Of a DNA stretch of 64,000 nt, positions 7,546 to 18,046 are shown in pieces. The first letter of the stretch is position 1, and the number at the start of each line of letters is the position of its first letter. The stretch comes from JACMQX01 sp044225675 (GTDB lineage: Bacteria > Pseudomonadota > Gammaproteobacteria > Burkholderiales > Burkholderiaceae_C), in NCBI GenBank assembly GCA_044225675.1, contig JBGAIH010000001.1, positions 1 to 64,000 on the forward strand, read 5' to 3'. The position numbers and the translations under genes are program-made. Below the pieces are notes generated by a model. The model ran no database searches and was not told the origin of the DNA. It saw only the letters and a program-made list of their open reading frames with translations.

Positions 7546-8181
7546 ATGCCTTGGACCCAAGACCAGATGGCGCAACGCGCCGCGCAAGAACTCGAAGACG
7601 GCTTCTACGTCAACCTGGGCATCGGCATCCCGACGCTCGTGGCCAACTTCACCGGCGACAAGGAAGTCTGGCTGCAGAGCGAGAACGGCATGCTGGGCAT
7701 CGGCCCCTTCCCGACCGAGGACAGCGTGGACGCCGACCTCATCAACGCTGGAAAGCAGACGGTGACCACGATCAAGGGCTCGTCGATCTTCGGCAGCCAC
7801 GACTCGTTCGCGATGATTCGCGGCGGCAAGATCAACCTGTCCATCCTCGGCGCGATGCAGGTGAGCGAGCACGGCGACCTGGCCAACTGGATGATCCCGG
7901 GCAAGATGGTCAAGGGCATGGGCGGCGCGATGGACCTGGTGGCCGGCGTCAAGCGCGTGATCGTGCTCATGGAGCATGTGGCGCGCAAGAAGGACGGCAC
8001 CGAGGACCTCAAGATCCTGCCCAAGTGCACGCTGCCGCTGACGGGCGTGGGCGTGGTCGACCGCATCATCACCGACCTGGCCGTGATGGACGTGACGCCC
8101 GAAGGCCTCAAGGTCATCGAGCTGGCTCCCGGCGTGACGATGGAAGCGCTGCAGGCCAAGACGGGCGTGAAGCTCCACTGA
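7546..8181 (+). CDS. scoB: 3-oxoacid CoA-transferase subunit B
   Basis: The beta subunit (211 aa) carries the catalytic glutamate in the SENGMLGIGPFP motif, which forms the glutamyl-CoA intermediate. Other family segments are NLGIGIPTLVANF and GGKINLSILGAMQVSEHGDLANWMIPG. AGGAG lies about 8 nt upstream of the ATG, overlapping the end of scoA. Both subunits are full length, so the enzyme should be active. Confidence 0.92.
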   Translation: MPWTQDQMAQRAAQELEDGFYVNLGIGIPTLVANFTGDKEVWLQSENGMLGIGPFPTEDSVDADLINAGKQTVTTIKGSSIFGSHDSFAMIRGGKINLSILGAMQVSEHGDLANWMIPGKMVKGMGGAMDLVAGVKRVIVLMEHVARKKDGTEDLKILPKCTLPLTGVGVVDRIITDLAVMDVTPEGLKVIELAPGVTMEALQAKTGVKLH

Positions 8182-8197
8182 CGGGCCGCGCGCCGGC

Positions 8198-9577
8198 ATG
8201 CAAGCCTCGCAGGCGCTCGCATCGATCTGGCAGCACACGGGGCTGCCGCGGGAGGCGCTGGCCCAAGCCGACCTGACCGGGGCCGAGCCAGCGCTGCCTT
8301 CTTCCTTTCGCGTGAACACGGCGGCGCAGGCCACCGTAGCCGCATCCGCGCTGGCTGCCTGCGAACTCGCGCACCTGCGCGGCGCACCGCGCCAGCGGGT
8401 GGCGGTCGACATGACGCATGCCGCGCTCGACTGCACGGCCTGGTTTGCCATCGACGGCCGCGCGCCCGACCTCTGGGACAAGTTCTCCGGGCTCTACCAG
8501 GCCAGCGATGGCTGGGTTCGCGTCCATGCGAATTTCGCCCATCACCGTGAAGGCGCGCTGCGCCTGCTGGGGCTTGAACCGGCCACGGCCACCCGCGCCG
8601 ACGCCGAGTCCGCGATGCGCAGCTGGAGGGCGCTGGAATTCGAGGAGGCCGCTGCGACGCGCGGTCTCGTCGTTGCGGCACTGCGCAGCTTTGCCGAGTG
8701 GGACGCCACGCCGCAGGCCCAGGCCGTTGCAGCCCAGCCGCTCATGAGCCTCGAGCGCATCGGCGACGCGCCGCCCCGGGCGCTTGCGCCGCTGGCGCCG
8801 GGCGCGCGGCCGCTCGACGGCCTCAAGGTGCTCGAGCTCACGCGCATCCTGGCCGGTCCGGTCGGCGGGCGGGCGCTGGCTGCTTACGGGGCCGACGTGA
8901 TGCTCATCAACTCGCCGCACCTGCCCAACATCGAGGCGGTGGCCGACACGAGCCGCGGCAAGCGATCGGCCCATGTGGACCTCAAGACGCCCGAAGGGCA
9001 GGCCTGCTTTCGCGAGTTGCTGGGCCCGGCCCACGTGATGATCCAGGGCTACCGGCCGGGCGGCCTGGCCGCGTTGGGCTTCGGGCCCGACGCCGCGGCG
9101 GCGCTGCGGCCGGGGCTGGTGTACGTGTCGCTGTCGGCCTATGGGCCGCAGGGGCCGTGGTCGGGGCGGCGTGGCTTCGACTCGCTGCTGCAGACGGCCA
9201 TGGGCTTCAACCATGCCGAGGGCGAAGCGGCGGGCGACGGCAAGCCGCGCGCCTTTCCGATGCAGATACTCGACGAGGCGGCTGGCTACCTGATCGCCAT
9301 GGGCACGAGCGCCGCGCTGTGGCGCCAGCAGCGCGAAGGCGGCAGCTGGCATGTGCAGGTGTCGCTGGCCCAGACGGCGCACTGGCTGCGCGGCCTCGGG
9401 CGTGTGCCACAGGGCCTGGCGGCGCCCAAGCCGGACATCGCCCCGTACCTGGAAACATCGCCTTCGGGCTTCGGCATGCTGACCTCGCCGCGTCCGAGCG
9501 CGCAGCTGTCGCTCACGCCGGCAGGCTTTGTACGGCCTTCAGTGCCGCCGGGCACGTCGCCGGCGCGCTGGGGCTGA
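8198..9577 (+). CDS. CaiB/BaiF (family III) CoA-transferase
   Basis: A 459-aa protein. The C-terminal two thirds is a family III CoA-transferase: LDGLKVLELTRILAGPVGGRALAAYGADVMLI, then SRGKRSAHVDLKTPEG, and GPWSGRRGFDSLLQTAMGF with the Asp expected to carry the CoA ester intermediate. The N-terminal third (about 1-190) is a partial, degenerate copy of the same fold, as seen in other long CaiB-like proteins. It starts 16 bp after scoB and is probably co-transcribed. Substrate unknown; the setting suggests carboxylic-acid activation beside scoAB. Confidence 0.85.
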   Translation: MQASQALASIWQHTGLPREALAQADLTGAEPALPSSFRVNTAAQATVAASALAACELAHLRGAPRQRVAVDMTHAALDCTAWFAIDGRAPDLWDKFSGLYQASDGWVRVHANFAHHREGALRLLGLEPATATRADAESAMRSWRALEFEEAAATRGLVVAALRSFAEWDATPQAQAVAAQPLMSLERIGDAPPRALAPLAPGARPLDGLKVLELTRILAGPVGGRALAAYGADVMLINSPHLPNIEAVADTSRGKRSAHVDLKTPEGQACFRELLGPAHVMIQGYRPGGLAALGFGPDAAAALRPGLVYVSLSAYGPQGPWSGRRGFDSLLQTAMGFNHAEGEAAGDGKPRAFPMQILDEAAGYLIAMGTSAALWRQQREGGSWHVQVSLAQTAHWLRGLGRVPQGLAAPKPDIAPYLETSPSGFGMLTSPRPSAQLSLTPAGFVRPSVPPGTSPARWG

Positions 9578-9620
9578 AAGACAAAAGGCTCCACCCAGCG
9601 CCGGCCCTGGGCGTCGATGC

Positions 9621-10214
9621 TTACTTGCCCGGCACCTGCAGCCCGAAGGCTGCCGCGAGTTCGGCTGTCGGCAGCGAACCTTCCTTGACGGTCACGCCGC
9701 CGCCCGGTGCGGCCGCGACGAGGGTCGGGACCGAGCTGAACTGGAAGCGGTCGAGCAGCTTGGTGTTGCCCTCCACGGCGGCCTTCTGCGCGTCGAGGTC
9801 GCCCATCGGACGGATGCCGCCAGTGGAGTTGCGCATCGAGGCCTCATGGCCGTCCATCGCGGCCACCGGGTCGGTGGCGGCCAGCAGGGCGGCACCTTGC
9901 GGCGTGCTGTTGCCATTGAGCAGGCCCACGGGGATCCAGACCCAGCGCGCCTGCGGCCGCAGCGGCCGGGAGGCGTCCCACAGGGCTGCGCAATGCGGGC
10001 ACTGCGGATCGAAGAAGACATAGATCGTGCGCGCGCTCATCGCCTGGCCGACGGTGAAGCCACGGGCTTCGGCCGCGATGGTGTCGACCGACACCGGCGT
10101 GGTGCGCGCGGGTGGCGGCGTGCTGCCGGCGGGCAGGTCGGCCTTGTTGTCCTTGCAGCCGGCCAAGGCAAGCAAGCAGGCCACGAGGGCGGGGGCGAGG
10201 ATTCGGAATTTCAT
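9621..10214 (-). CDS. DsbG/DsbC-like thioredoxin-fold lipoprotein
   Basis: A 197-aa exported protein. The signal peptide ends in a lipobox (LLALAGC, Cys about 19), followed by a short linker and a thioredoxin-fold domain with the redox motif CPHC in YVFFDPQCPHCAALW. The cis-Pro loop is SSVPTL. This matches periplasmic thiol:disulfide interchange proteins of the DsbG/DsbC type, but the usual N-terminal dimerisation domain is short. It lies 12 bp downstream of an ABC exporter gene on the same strand and may be co-transcribed with it. Confidence 0.82.
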   Translation of the reverse strand: MKFRILAPALVACLLALAGCKDNKADLPAGSTPPPARTTPVSVDTIAAEARGFTVGQAMSARTIYVFFDPQCPHCAALWDASRPLRPQARWVWIPVGLLNGNSTPQGAALLAATDPVAAMDGHEASMRNSTGGIRPMGDLDAQKAAVEGNTKLLDRFQFSSVPTLVAAAPGGGVTVKEGSLPTAELAAAFGLQVPGK

Positions 10215-10226
10215 GGCGCCACGATA

Positions 10227-12110
<1,884 letters not shown>

Positions 12111-12265
12111 GGTGGAGGCTTTGCGGTAGGACGGGGCGGCCCGGCGACGGGACGCGATGGAGGAAAGGCGGCGGTGGAGCGCGGCCAGGCGCGGTGGAGT
12201 TTAGTGCGGGCGTGCCGGCCGGCCGGTTTCAGGGGATTGCCCCGGTGAAGCAGTGGGTCAATGAT

Positions 12266-12285
12266 TACTGTATAAAAAAACAGTT
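12266..12285. promoter_or_regulatory. LexA (SOS) box upstream of imuA
   Basis: CTGT-N8-ACAG (12268-12283) matches the E. coli-type LexA consensus exactly, with an A/T-only centre and TA/TT flanks. It includes a TATAAA that could be the -10. It lies 51 bp before the imuA start. LexA would repress imuA-imuB-dnaE2 until DNA damage. Confidence 0.88.
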
Positions 12286-12334
12286 ATTCTATGGTTTCGC
12301 TACCGTCTTTCCGGTGCCCCTTCGCAGTACCCCC

Positions 12335-13126
12335 ATGAGCAGTCCCCGCCTCGCAGAGGCTTTGTCTTCCCCGGCGTCCTTGCCCTCGTCGGCCCTGGCC
12401 CATGTCTGGCAGGGCGACGAGGTGGGGCGCGAGTCGGCCTGCCTGGCTTCGGGGCATGCGGCGCTCGACCTGCATCTGCCGGGCGGCGGCTGGCCCGAGG
12501 GGGGCCTGGTGGAGGTGCTGCAGGCGCGGCCCGAGGCCCATGCCTGGCGTCTGGTGCTGCCGGCCCTGGCGCAGGCCGTGAAGGCCCACGACGGCCCGGT
12601 CGTGCTGGTGGCGCCGCCGCGCGAGCCCTTCGGGCCAAGTCTGGCGGCCCAGGGCCTGCCGCAGCAGCGGCTGCTGTGGGTGCGCGCCGGCCAGCCGGCG
12701 GCCCGGCTGTGGGCGGTGGAGCAGGCCCTGCGCTGCGTCGATGTGGCGGCCACCCTGGCCTGGCTGCCGCAGGCGCGCCAGGCCGAACTGCGCCGGCTGC
12801 ATCTGCTGTCGCAGCAGCAGGGGCGGCTGTTCTTTGCCTTCCGCGCGCTGCGGGCGCAGCAGGAGTCCTCGCCCGCCCGGCTGCGTCTGCTGCTGGAGAG
12901 CGATGGCGAGAGCGACGTGCTGCGCGTGCACCTGCTCAAGCGCCGCGGGCCGCCGCTCGTTTCGCCGGTTCTGCTGGCGGCGCAGGAGGGGCGGCTGGCG
13001 GAACTGCTGCGGGCGCGGCGCGGCAGGGCCGCCCAGGTCCTGTCGGCGCCGCCGCCGGCGCCGGCCGCGATGACGCCTCCTCAGGAGAGTCCGCATGCAC
13101 TGGCTGGCCTTGCTGTGTCCGTCTGA
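12335..13126 (+). CDS. imuA: ImuA, SOS mutagenesis accessory protein
   Basis: A RecA/SulA-like protein of about 263 aa that works with ImuB and DnaE2 in translesion synthesis. It has the ImuA pattern HAALDLHLPGGGWPEGGLVEVL followed by LVLPALAQAV and a central EQALRCVDVAATLAWLPQA helix region. The ATG at 12335 (MSSPRLAEAL) is chosen because the LexA box and promoter lie just upstream. A longer in-frame reading from 12194 would start upstream of the SOS box and encodes no recognisable sequence. It overlaps imuB by 32 bp. Confidence 0.88.
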   Translation: MSSPRLAEALSSPASLPSSALAHVWQGDEVGRESACLASGHAALDLHLPGGGWPEGGLVEVLQARPEAHAWRLVLPALAQAVKAHDGPVVLVAPPREPFGPSLAAQGLPQQRLLWVRAGQPAARLWAVEQALRCVDVAATLAWLPQARQAELRRLHLLSQQQGRLFFAFRALRAQQESSPARLRLLLESDGESDVLRVHLLKRRGPPLVSPVLLAAQEGRLAELLRARRGRAAQVLSAPPPAPAAMTPPQESPHALAGLAVSV

Positions 13127-14507
13127 AGACCTGGCGGCCTGGGGCTGGTGGGGCCTGCAGTTCACGCCGCGCGTGGCGCAGCAGGACGAGGCCCTGGTGC
13201 TGGAGATCTCGTCATGCGAGCGGTTGTTCGGCGGGCCGGCCGCGCTGGTGCGGCGCATCCTGCAGGACAGCCCGCTGGCAGGGCCGCTGCCCTGGGCGCG
13301 CGGGCCGACGGCACGGGTTGCGCTGGCCTGTCTGCGGCTCAAGGCGCAGGGCCTTCCCCGGCCGGCAGACCCCGGTGAGCTGCCGCTTGAGACGCTCACC
13401 TGCGCGCGCGAGCACGCACCCATGCTCGCGCGTGCCGGCTGCCTTACCTGGGGCCAGTTGCGCGCGCTGCCGCGTGGCGGGGTGGCCCGGCGCTTCGGCG
13501 CGTTGTTGCTCGATGAACTGGACGCGGCCTTCGGCGACCGGCCCGAGAGCCATGTCTGGCTGACTCTGCCGGACGTGTTCGATGCACGGTTCGAGCTGCC
13601 CGCGCTGGCGACCGCCGCCCCCGAGCTGATGTGGAGCGCCCAGCGCCTTCTGACGCAGCTGCAGCTGTGGCTGCGGGCACGCCAGCGCGGCGTGCTCGCG
13701 CTGGAGCTGACTTGGACGCTCGACCTCAGGCGCCTGGACGGCCGGGCCTTGCCGTCCGAGGAATCGCTGGTGGTGCGCACGGCGCGTCCGGTGCAGGACA
13801 CGGCGCATCTGCGGCGCCTGGTGCATGAGCATCTGGCCCGTGCCAGCCTGTCGGCGCCCGCCAGCCAATTGCGGCTGCGGTCGCTGGAGACCGCCGCGTG
13901 GACCGGCGCCAGCACCAGCCTGCTGCCCGAGGACAGCCGCCAGGGCGAGCGCCTGCACGAACTGGTCGAGCGCCTGAGCGTGCGGCTGGGTGCGGAGCAG
14001 GTCTGCATGCCCCTGCCGCAGGCCGACTGGCGGCCCGAGCGCATGCAGCAGTGGCAGCCGGCGCGCGACGTGCTGCCCCGGGTCGCCGCGCCCGACGTGG
14101 TGCAGGGTCTGGCGCGTGCTGCGGCGCCCGCTGCGCCGGCCCGCGCGAGCCGCTCCCACCCGGTCGCCCGCACCGCCCGCAACGCTCGCACCGGTGCTTC
14201 CGACCGCGTCCGTGAGCCCGCCCAGGCCCTCGACCCGCTGTACCCCGCCTGGCTGCTGCCCGAGCCGCTGCCGCTGGAGGTGCAGCGCAACCGCCCGCAG
14301 TACGGCGGGCCGCTCAAGCGCCTGGTGCGCCTGTACCGCGTGGAGACCGGCTGGTGGGAGGCGGGCCGCTCGGTACGGCGTGACTATTACATCGCCCGCA
14401 GCCCCGAGGCGGGGCTGGTGTGGGTCTACCAGGAGCATGCCGCGCCGGCCAGTGACGATGCGCCGCCGCGTCCGGCGCGCTGGTTCCTGCAGGGTCTGTA
14501 TGCCTGA
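13095..14507 (+). CDS. imuB: ImuB, catalytically inactive Y-family polymerase
   Basis: A 470-aa Y-family DNA polymerase homologue. Where active DinB-type enzymes have the first metal-binding Asp motif, this one reads MHWLALLCP, and the second acidic pair is replaced (LVLEISSCERLFGG), as in known ImuB proteins. The family role is to bridge the sliding clamp, ImuA and DnaE2. A helix-hairpin-helix-like region (GQLRALPRGGVARRFG) follows the palm. The C-terminal part contains YPAWLLPEPLPL. It overlaps imuA by 32 bp and dnaE2 by 8 bp, which suggests coupled translation. Confidence 0.9.
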   Translation: MHWLALLCPSEDLAAWGWWGLQFTPRVAQQDEALVLEISSCERLFGGPAALVRRILQDSPLAGPLPWARGPTARVALACLRLKAQGLPRPADPGELPLETLTCAREHAPMLARAGCLTWGQLRALPRGGVARRFGALLLDELDAAFGDRPESHVWLTLPDVFDARFELPALATAAPELMWSAQRLLTQLQLWLRARQRGVLALELTWTLDLRRLDGRALPSEESLVVRTARPVQDTAHLRRLVHEHLARASLSAPASQLRLRSLETAAWTGASTSLLPEDSRQGERLHELVERLSVRLGAEQVCMPLPQADWRPERMQQWQPARDVLPRVAAPDVVQGLARAAAPAAPARASRSHPVARTARNARTGASDRVREPAQALDPLYPAWLLPEPLPLEVQRNRPQYGGPLKRLVRLYRVETGWWEAGRSVRRDYYIARSPEAGLVWVYQEHAAPASDDAPPRPARWFLQGLYA

Positions 14508-17500
14508 CGCCCGCGACAAGCCGCGCGTCGGGCGCGGAGAGCCACGCGAGGGCTTTGACGCCGACCTGGACGCGCCGCTGCTGCCCCCGGTGCTGTCGGA
14601 GGCGGCCCATCGGCTGCCGGGCTATGCGGAGCTGCACTGCCTGAGCAATTTCAGCTTCCAGCGCGGCGCCTCGCATCCCCAGGAGCTGGTACAGCAGGCC
14701 TACAACCTGGGCTATGCGGCGCTGGCGATCACCGATGAATGCTCGGTGGCCGGCGTGGTGCGCGCCTGGTCGGGCCTGCGCGACCACGAAGAGCGCATCG
14801 AGCGGCTGGAGGTGCGCTTTCCGCACGAGCCGCGAAGGCGGCCGTTTGCCCTGCTGTACGGCAGCGAGTTCGACCTGCCCGATGGCCGGGTGGTGGCGAT
14901 CGCGCGCGACCTGGCGGGCTGGGGCGGGCTGTGCGAGTTCATCACCGCCGCGCGCCGCGCCGCCGACAAGGGGTCTTACCAGGTGGGCTGGGAGATCAGC
15001 GACTGGCAGCTTCTGCAGGGTTGCGAGATCCTCTTCGCGCCCCGGCGCCCCGGCGGCGAGGGGCGGGCGGGCGAGGAGGACCCCGGGGATGCGGCCATGT
15101 CGAACGACGCCACCGAGCTGCACCTGCCGCTGCATCATCGCCTGCAAGCCCTCAAGTCCCTCTACGGCGACAGCCTGTGGCTGGCCGTGGAGCTGTCCAG
15201 CCTGATCGACGACGACTTGTGGCTCGCCACGCTCAGCGAGGCGGGGGCCGCCTGCGGCGTGCCCCTCGTGGCGGCGGGCGACGTGCACATGCACAAGCGC
15301 TCGCGCAAGCCGCTGCATGACGTGATCACCGCCGTGCGGCTGGGCCGTCCGGTGGCACAGTGCGGCTTTGCCTTGCAGGCCAACGCCGAGCGCCACCTGC
15401 GCTCGCGCGTGCGCCTGGCCGAGGTGTTCGCGGGCCAGCCGCAACTGCTGGAGCGCACGCTGGAAGTGGCCCGGCGCTGCCAGGGCTTTGACCTGCGCTC
15501 GGTGCGCTACAACTATCCGCAGGAGACCGTGCCCGAGGGGCTCACGCCGACCGAGGCGCTGCGGCAGCTGACCTTCCGCTGTGCCCGGTCGCTGTACCCG
15601 CAGGGCATACCGCCGCGCATCGAAGCCTGGCTGGACAAGGAACTGGCGCTGATCGCCGAATGCCGCTACGAGATGTACTTCCTCACGGTGCACGACATCG
15701 TGCGCTTTGCGCGCGAAGCGCGCATCCTGTGCCAGGGGCGCGGCTCGGCCGCCAACTCGGTCGTGTGCTATTGCCTGGGCATCACGGCGGCCGACCCCGA
15801 GCATTCGCACCCGCTGCTCGAGCGCTTCATCAGCCGCGAACGCCAGGGCGAGCCGCCCGACATCGACGTGGACTTCGAGCACGAGCGGCGCGAGGAGGTG
15901 ATCCAGTACATCTACCGCAAGTACGGCCGCGAGCGCGCCGCCATTGCCGCCGTGGTCATCTGCTACCGCACGCGCAGCGCCATCCGCGACACCGGCAAGG
16001 CGCTGGGCCTGCCCGAGGTGCTGGTCGACGCCTTCGCCCGCGAGCACCACTGGTTCGACGACGAACTGGCCGCCCACAAGCTGCAGGACATGGCCGCCGC
16101 CTGCGGCGTGGCGCTGGACGAGCGCCAGGCCCGTCTCTGGCTCGGCCTCACGCAGCAGCTCATGGGTTTTCCGCGTCACCTGAGCCAGCACGTCGGCGGC
16201 TTCGTGCTGACGCAGACCCGCCTGTCGAGCCTGGTGCCGATCGAGAACGCCTCCATGGTCGACCGCTCCGTCATCCAGTGGGACAAGGACGACCTGGAGG
16301 ACATGGGGCTGATGAAGGTCGACGTGCTCGCGCTGGGCATGCTCACCGCCATCCGGCGTTGCCTGGACTTCGTGGCCGAGCGCCGCCAGGTGCCTTTCGG
16401 CGTGCTGGACATTCCCGACGACGATCCGCCCACGTACGAGATGGTCTGCCGCGCCGACACGGTGGGCGTGTTCCAGATCGAGAGCCGTGCGCAGATGTCG
16501 ATGCTGCCGCGCCTGAAGCCGCGCAAGTTCTACGACCTGGTGGTGGAGGTTGCCATCGTGCGGCCGGGGCCGATCGTGGGCGGCATGGTGCATCCGTACC
16601 TCAAGGCCCGTGAGCGGGTGGCGCAGGGGGGCAAGATCGAATACGAAACCTCCGCGCAGGATCGCGCGCGGGGCGGACCTCCCGCACTGCAGGCCGCTCT
16701 GGAGCGCACGCTCGGCATCCCGATCTTCCAGGAGCAGGTCATGGAGATCTCCATGATCGCGGCCGGCTTCACCGGCAGCCAGGCCGACGGCCTGCGCCGC
16801 TCGATGGCGGCGTGGAAACGCAAGGGTGGCGTGGGCAAGTACGAACGCATGCTGGTCGACGGCATGACCGAGCGCGGCTACAGCCCGGATTTCGCGCGGC
16901 GCATCTTCGATCAGATCCGCGGCTTCGGCGAGTACGGCTTTCCCGAAAGCCATGCCTACAGCTTCGCGCTGCTCGCCTACAAGAGCAGCTGGCTCAAGTG
17001 CCATGAGCCCGAATGCTTCCTGGCCGCGATGCTCAATTCGCAGCCCATGGGTTTCTACAACCCGTCGCAGCTGATCCAGGACGCGCGCCGCCATGGGGTG
17101 GGCGTGCTGCCGGCCGACGTGTCGCACAGCGGCTGGGACTGCGCCCTGGCCTTCGAGCCGGGCCAGGGCCGCGAGCGGCCCCAGGTGCGGCTGGGCCTGC
17201 GCATGGTCGGCAGCCTGGCCCGCGAGGCGGGCGAGCGCATTGCGCTTGCGCGGGCCCAGGGCCCGTTTGCCAGCACCGAGGACATGGCACTGCGCGCGCA
17301 GCTCGACATGAAGGCCCTGAACGCATTGGCCGCGGCCGATGCGCTGCGCTCGCTGTCGGGCCACCGCCGCCAGCAGGTCTGGGACGCCACGGCCCTGCAC
17401 CGCGCGCCCGCGCTGCTGCGCCAGGCGCCCGTCAACGAGGCGCCCCTGGCCTTGCCCGAGGCCGGCGAGGGGGAGGAGATCGTCTTCGACTACGCCGCCA

Positions 17501-17898
17501 TGGGCCTGACCCTGCGCCGCCATCCGCTGGCCCTGCTGCGGCCGCGTCTGGCGCAGCTGCGCCTGCAGACGGCGCAGGACCTGCAGCGGCTGCCCCACGG
17601 GCGCCTGGCGCGGGCCTGCGGGCTGGTCACCGTGCGGCAGCAGCCCGGCACGGCCGGCGGCACCGTGTTCGTCACGCTGGAGGACGAGACGGGCAACGTC
17701 AACGTCATCGTCTGGCCGGCGCTGCGCGAGCGTCAGCGCCCGGAACTGCTCAACGCGCGCCTGCTGGCCGTCTACGGCAACTGGCAGCGCGACGGGGACG
17801 GCCAGGTCTGCCATCTGGTGGCCGGGCATTTGCGCGACCTCACCCCGCTGCTGGGCCGCCTCGGGCAGCAGACCAATCGCAGCCGCGATTTCCACTGA
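14500..17898 (+). CDS. dnaE2: Error-prone DNA polymerase DnaE2
   Basis: A C-family DNA polymerase of 1132 aa that does mutagenic synthesis past lesions. It has an N-terminal PHP domain (YAELHCLSNFSFQRGASHP), a catalytic palm with the three Asp in PDIDVDFEH (454, 456, 458), fingers and thumb, a tandem HhH region and an OB fold (VFVTLEDETGNVNVIVWP). It ends in the DnaE2-typical SRDFH. The ATG at 14500 overlaps the imuB stop; open frame upstream of it is read-through of imuB. It is shorter than and distinct from the replicative dnaE at 42835. Predicted to be LexA-controlled from 12266. Confidence 0.95.
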   Translation: MPDARDKPRVGRGEPREGFDADLDAPLLPPVLSEAAHRLPGYAELHCLSNFSFQRGASHPQELVQQAYNLGYAALAITDECSVAGVVRAWSGLRDHEERIERLEVRFPHEPRRRPFALLYGSEFDLPDGRVVAIARDLAGWGGLCEFITAARRAADKGSYQVGWEISDWQLLQGCEILFAPRRPGGEGRAGEEDPGDAAMSNDATELHLPLHHRLQALKSLYGDSLWLAVELSSLIDDDLWLATLSEAGAACGVPLVAAGDVHMHKRSRKPLHDVITAVRLGRPVAQCGFALQANAERHLRSRVRLAEVFAGQPQLLERTLEVARRCQGFDLRSVRYNYPQETVPEGLTPTEALRQLTFRCARSLYPQGIPPRIEAWLDKELALIAECRYEMYFLTVHDIVRFAREARILCQGRGSAANSVVCYCLGITAADPEHSHPLLERFISRERQGEPPDIDVDFEHERREEVIQYIYRKYGRERAAIAAVVICYRTRSAIRDTGKALGLPEVLVDAFAREHHWFDDELAAHKLQDMAAACGVALDERQARLWLGLTQQLMGFPRHLSQHVGGFVLTQTRLSSLVPIENASMVDRSVIQWDKDDLEDMGLMKVDVLALGMLTAIRRCLDFVAERRQVPFGVLDIPDDDPPTYEMVCRADTVGVFQIESRAQMSMLPRLKPRKFYDLVVEVAIVRPGPIVGGMVHPYLKARERVAQGGKIEYETSAQDRARGGPPALQAALERTLGIPIFQEQVMEISMIAAGFTGSQADGLRRSMAAWKRKGGVGKYERMLVDGMTERGYSPDFARRIFDQIRGFGEYGFPESHAYSFALLAYKSSWLKCHEPECFLAAMLNSQPMGFYNPSQLIQDARRHGVGVLPADVSHSGWDCALAFEPGQGRERPQVRLGLRMVGSLAREAGERIALARAQGPFASTEDMALRAQLDMKALNALAAADALRSLSGHRRQQVWDATALHRAPALLRQAPVNEAPLALPEAGEGEEIVFDYAAMGLTLRRHPLALLRPRLAQLRLQTAQDLQRLPHGRLARACGLVTVRQQPGTAGGTVFVTLEDETGNVNVIVWPALRERQRPELLNARLLAVYGNWQRDGDGQVCHLVAGHLRDLTPLLGRLGQQTNRSRDFH

Positions 17899-17920
17899 GC
17901 GCAGCCGCGACTTTCATTGA
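17878..17920 (+). repeat. Tandem duplication of the dnaE2 3' end with synonymous changes
   Basis: Two 21-bp copies lie at 17878-17898 and 17900-17920. Each reads Arg-Ser-Arg-Asp-Phe-His-stop. They differ at three bases, all in third codon positions and all silent. The first copy ends dnaE2; the second is outside any gene. Confidence 0.85.
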
Positions 17921-18046
17921 ATTTGTCACATCCGGCCTGGCAGATGTCCGGGGAGAACAGGCAATCAGATACACAATGTCACGAAAATGTTGTTGGGACT
18001 GTTTGTATAAATGGAATCCAGGTCGATCGCGTCGCAAGCCGCGCGC

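Noticed and set aside
8198..8770. N-terminal third of the CaiB-like protein as a broken gene
   Set aside because: The frame is continuous into the intact C-terminal domain, and related long CaiB proteins have the same partial N-terminal copy.
13990..14499. Extension of dnaE2 by 170 residues upstream
   Set aside because: This is a second frame within imuB; the DnaE2 family start fits the ATG at 14500.
14314..17895. A 1193-aa open frame antisense to dnaE2
   Set aside because: GC-rich codon bias leaves the opposite strand free of stops. The composition is His/Arg/Gln-rich with no domains, and dnaE2 is clearly real.
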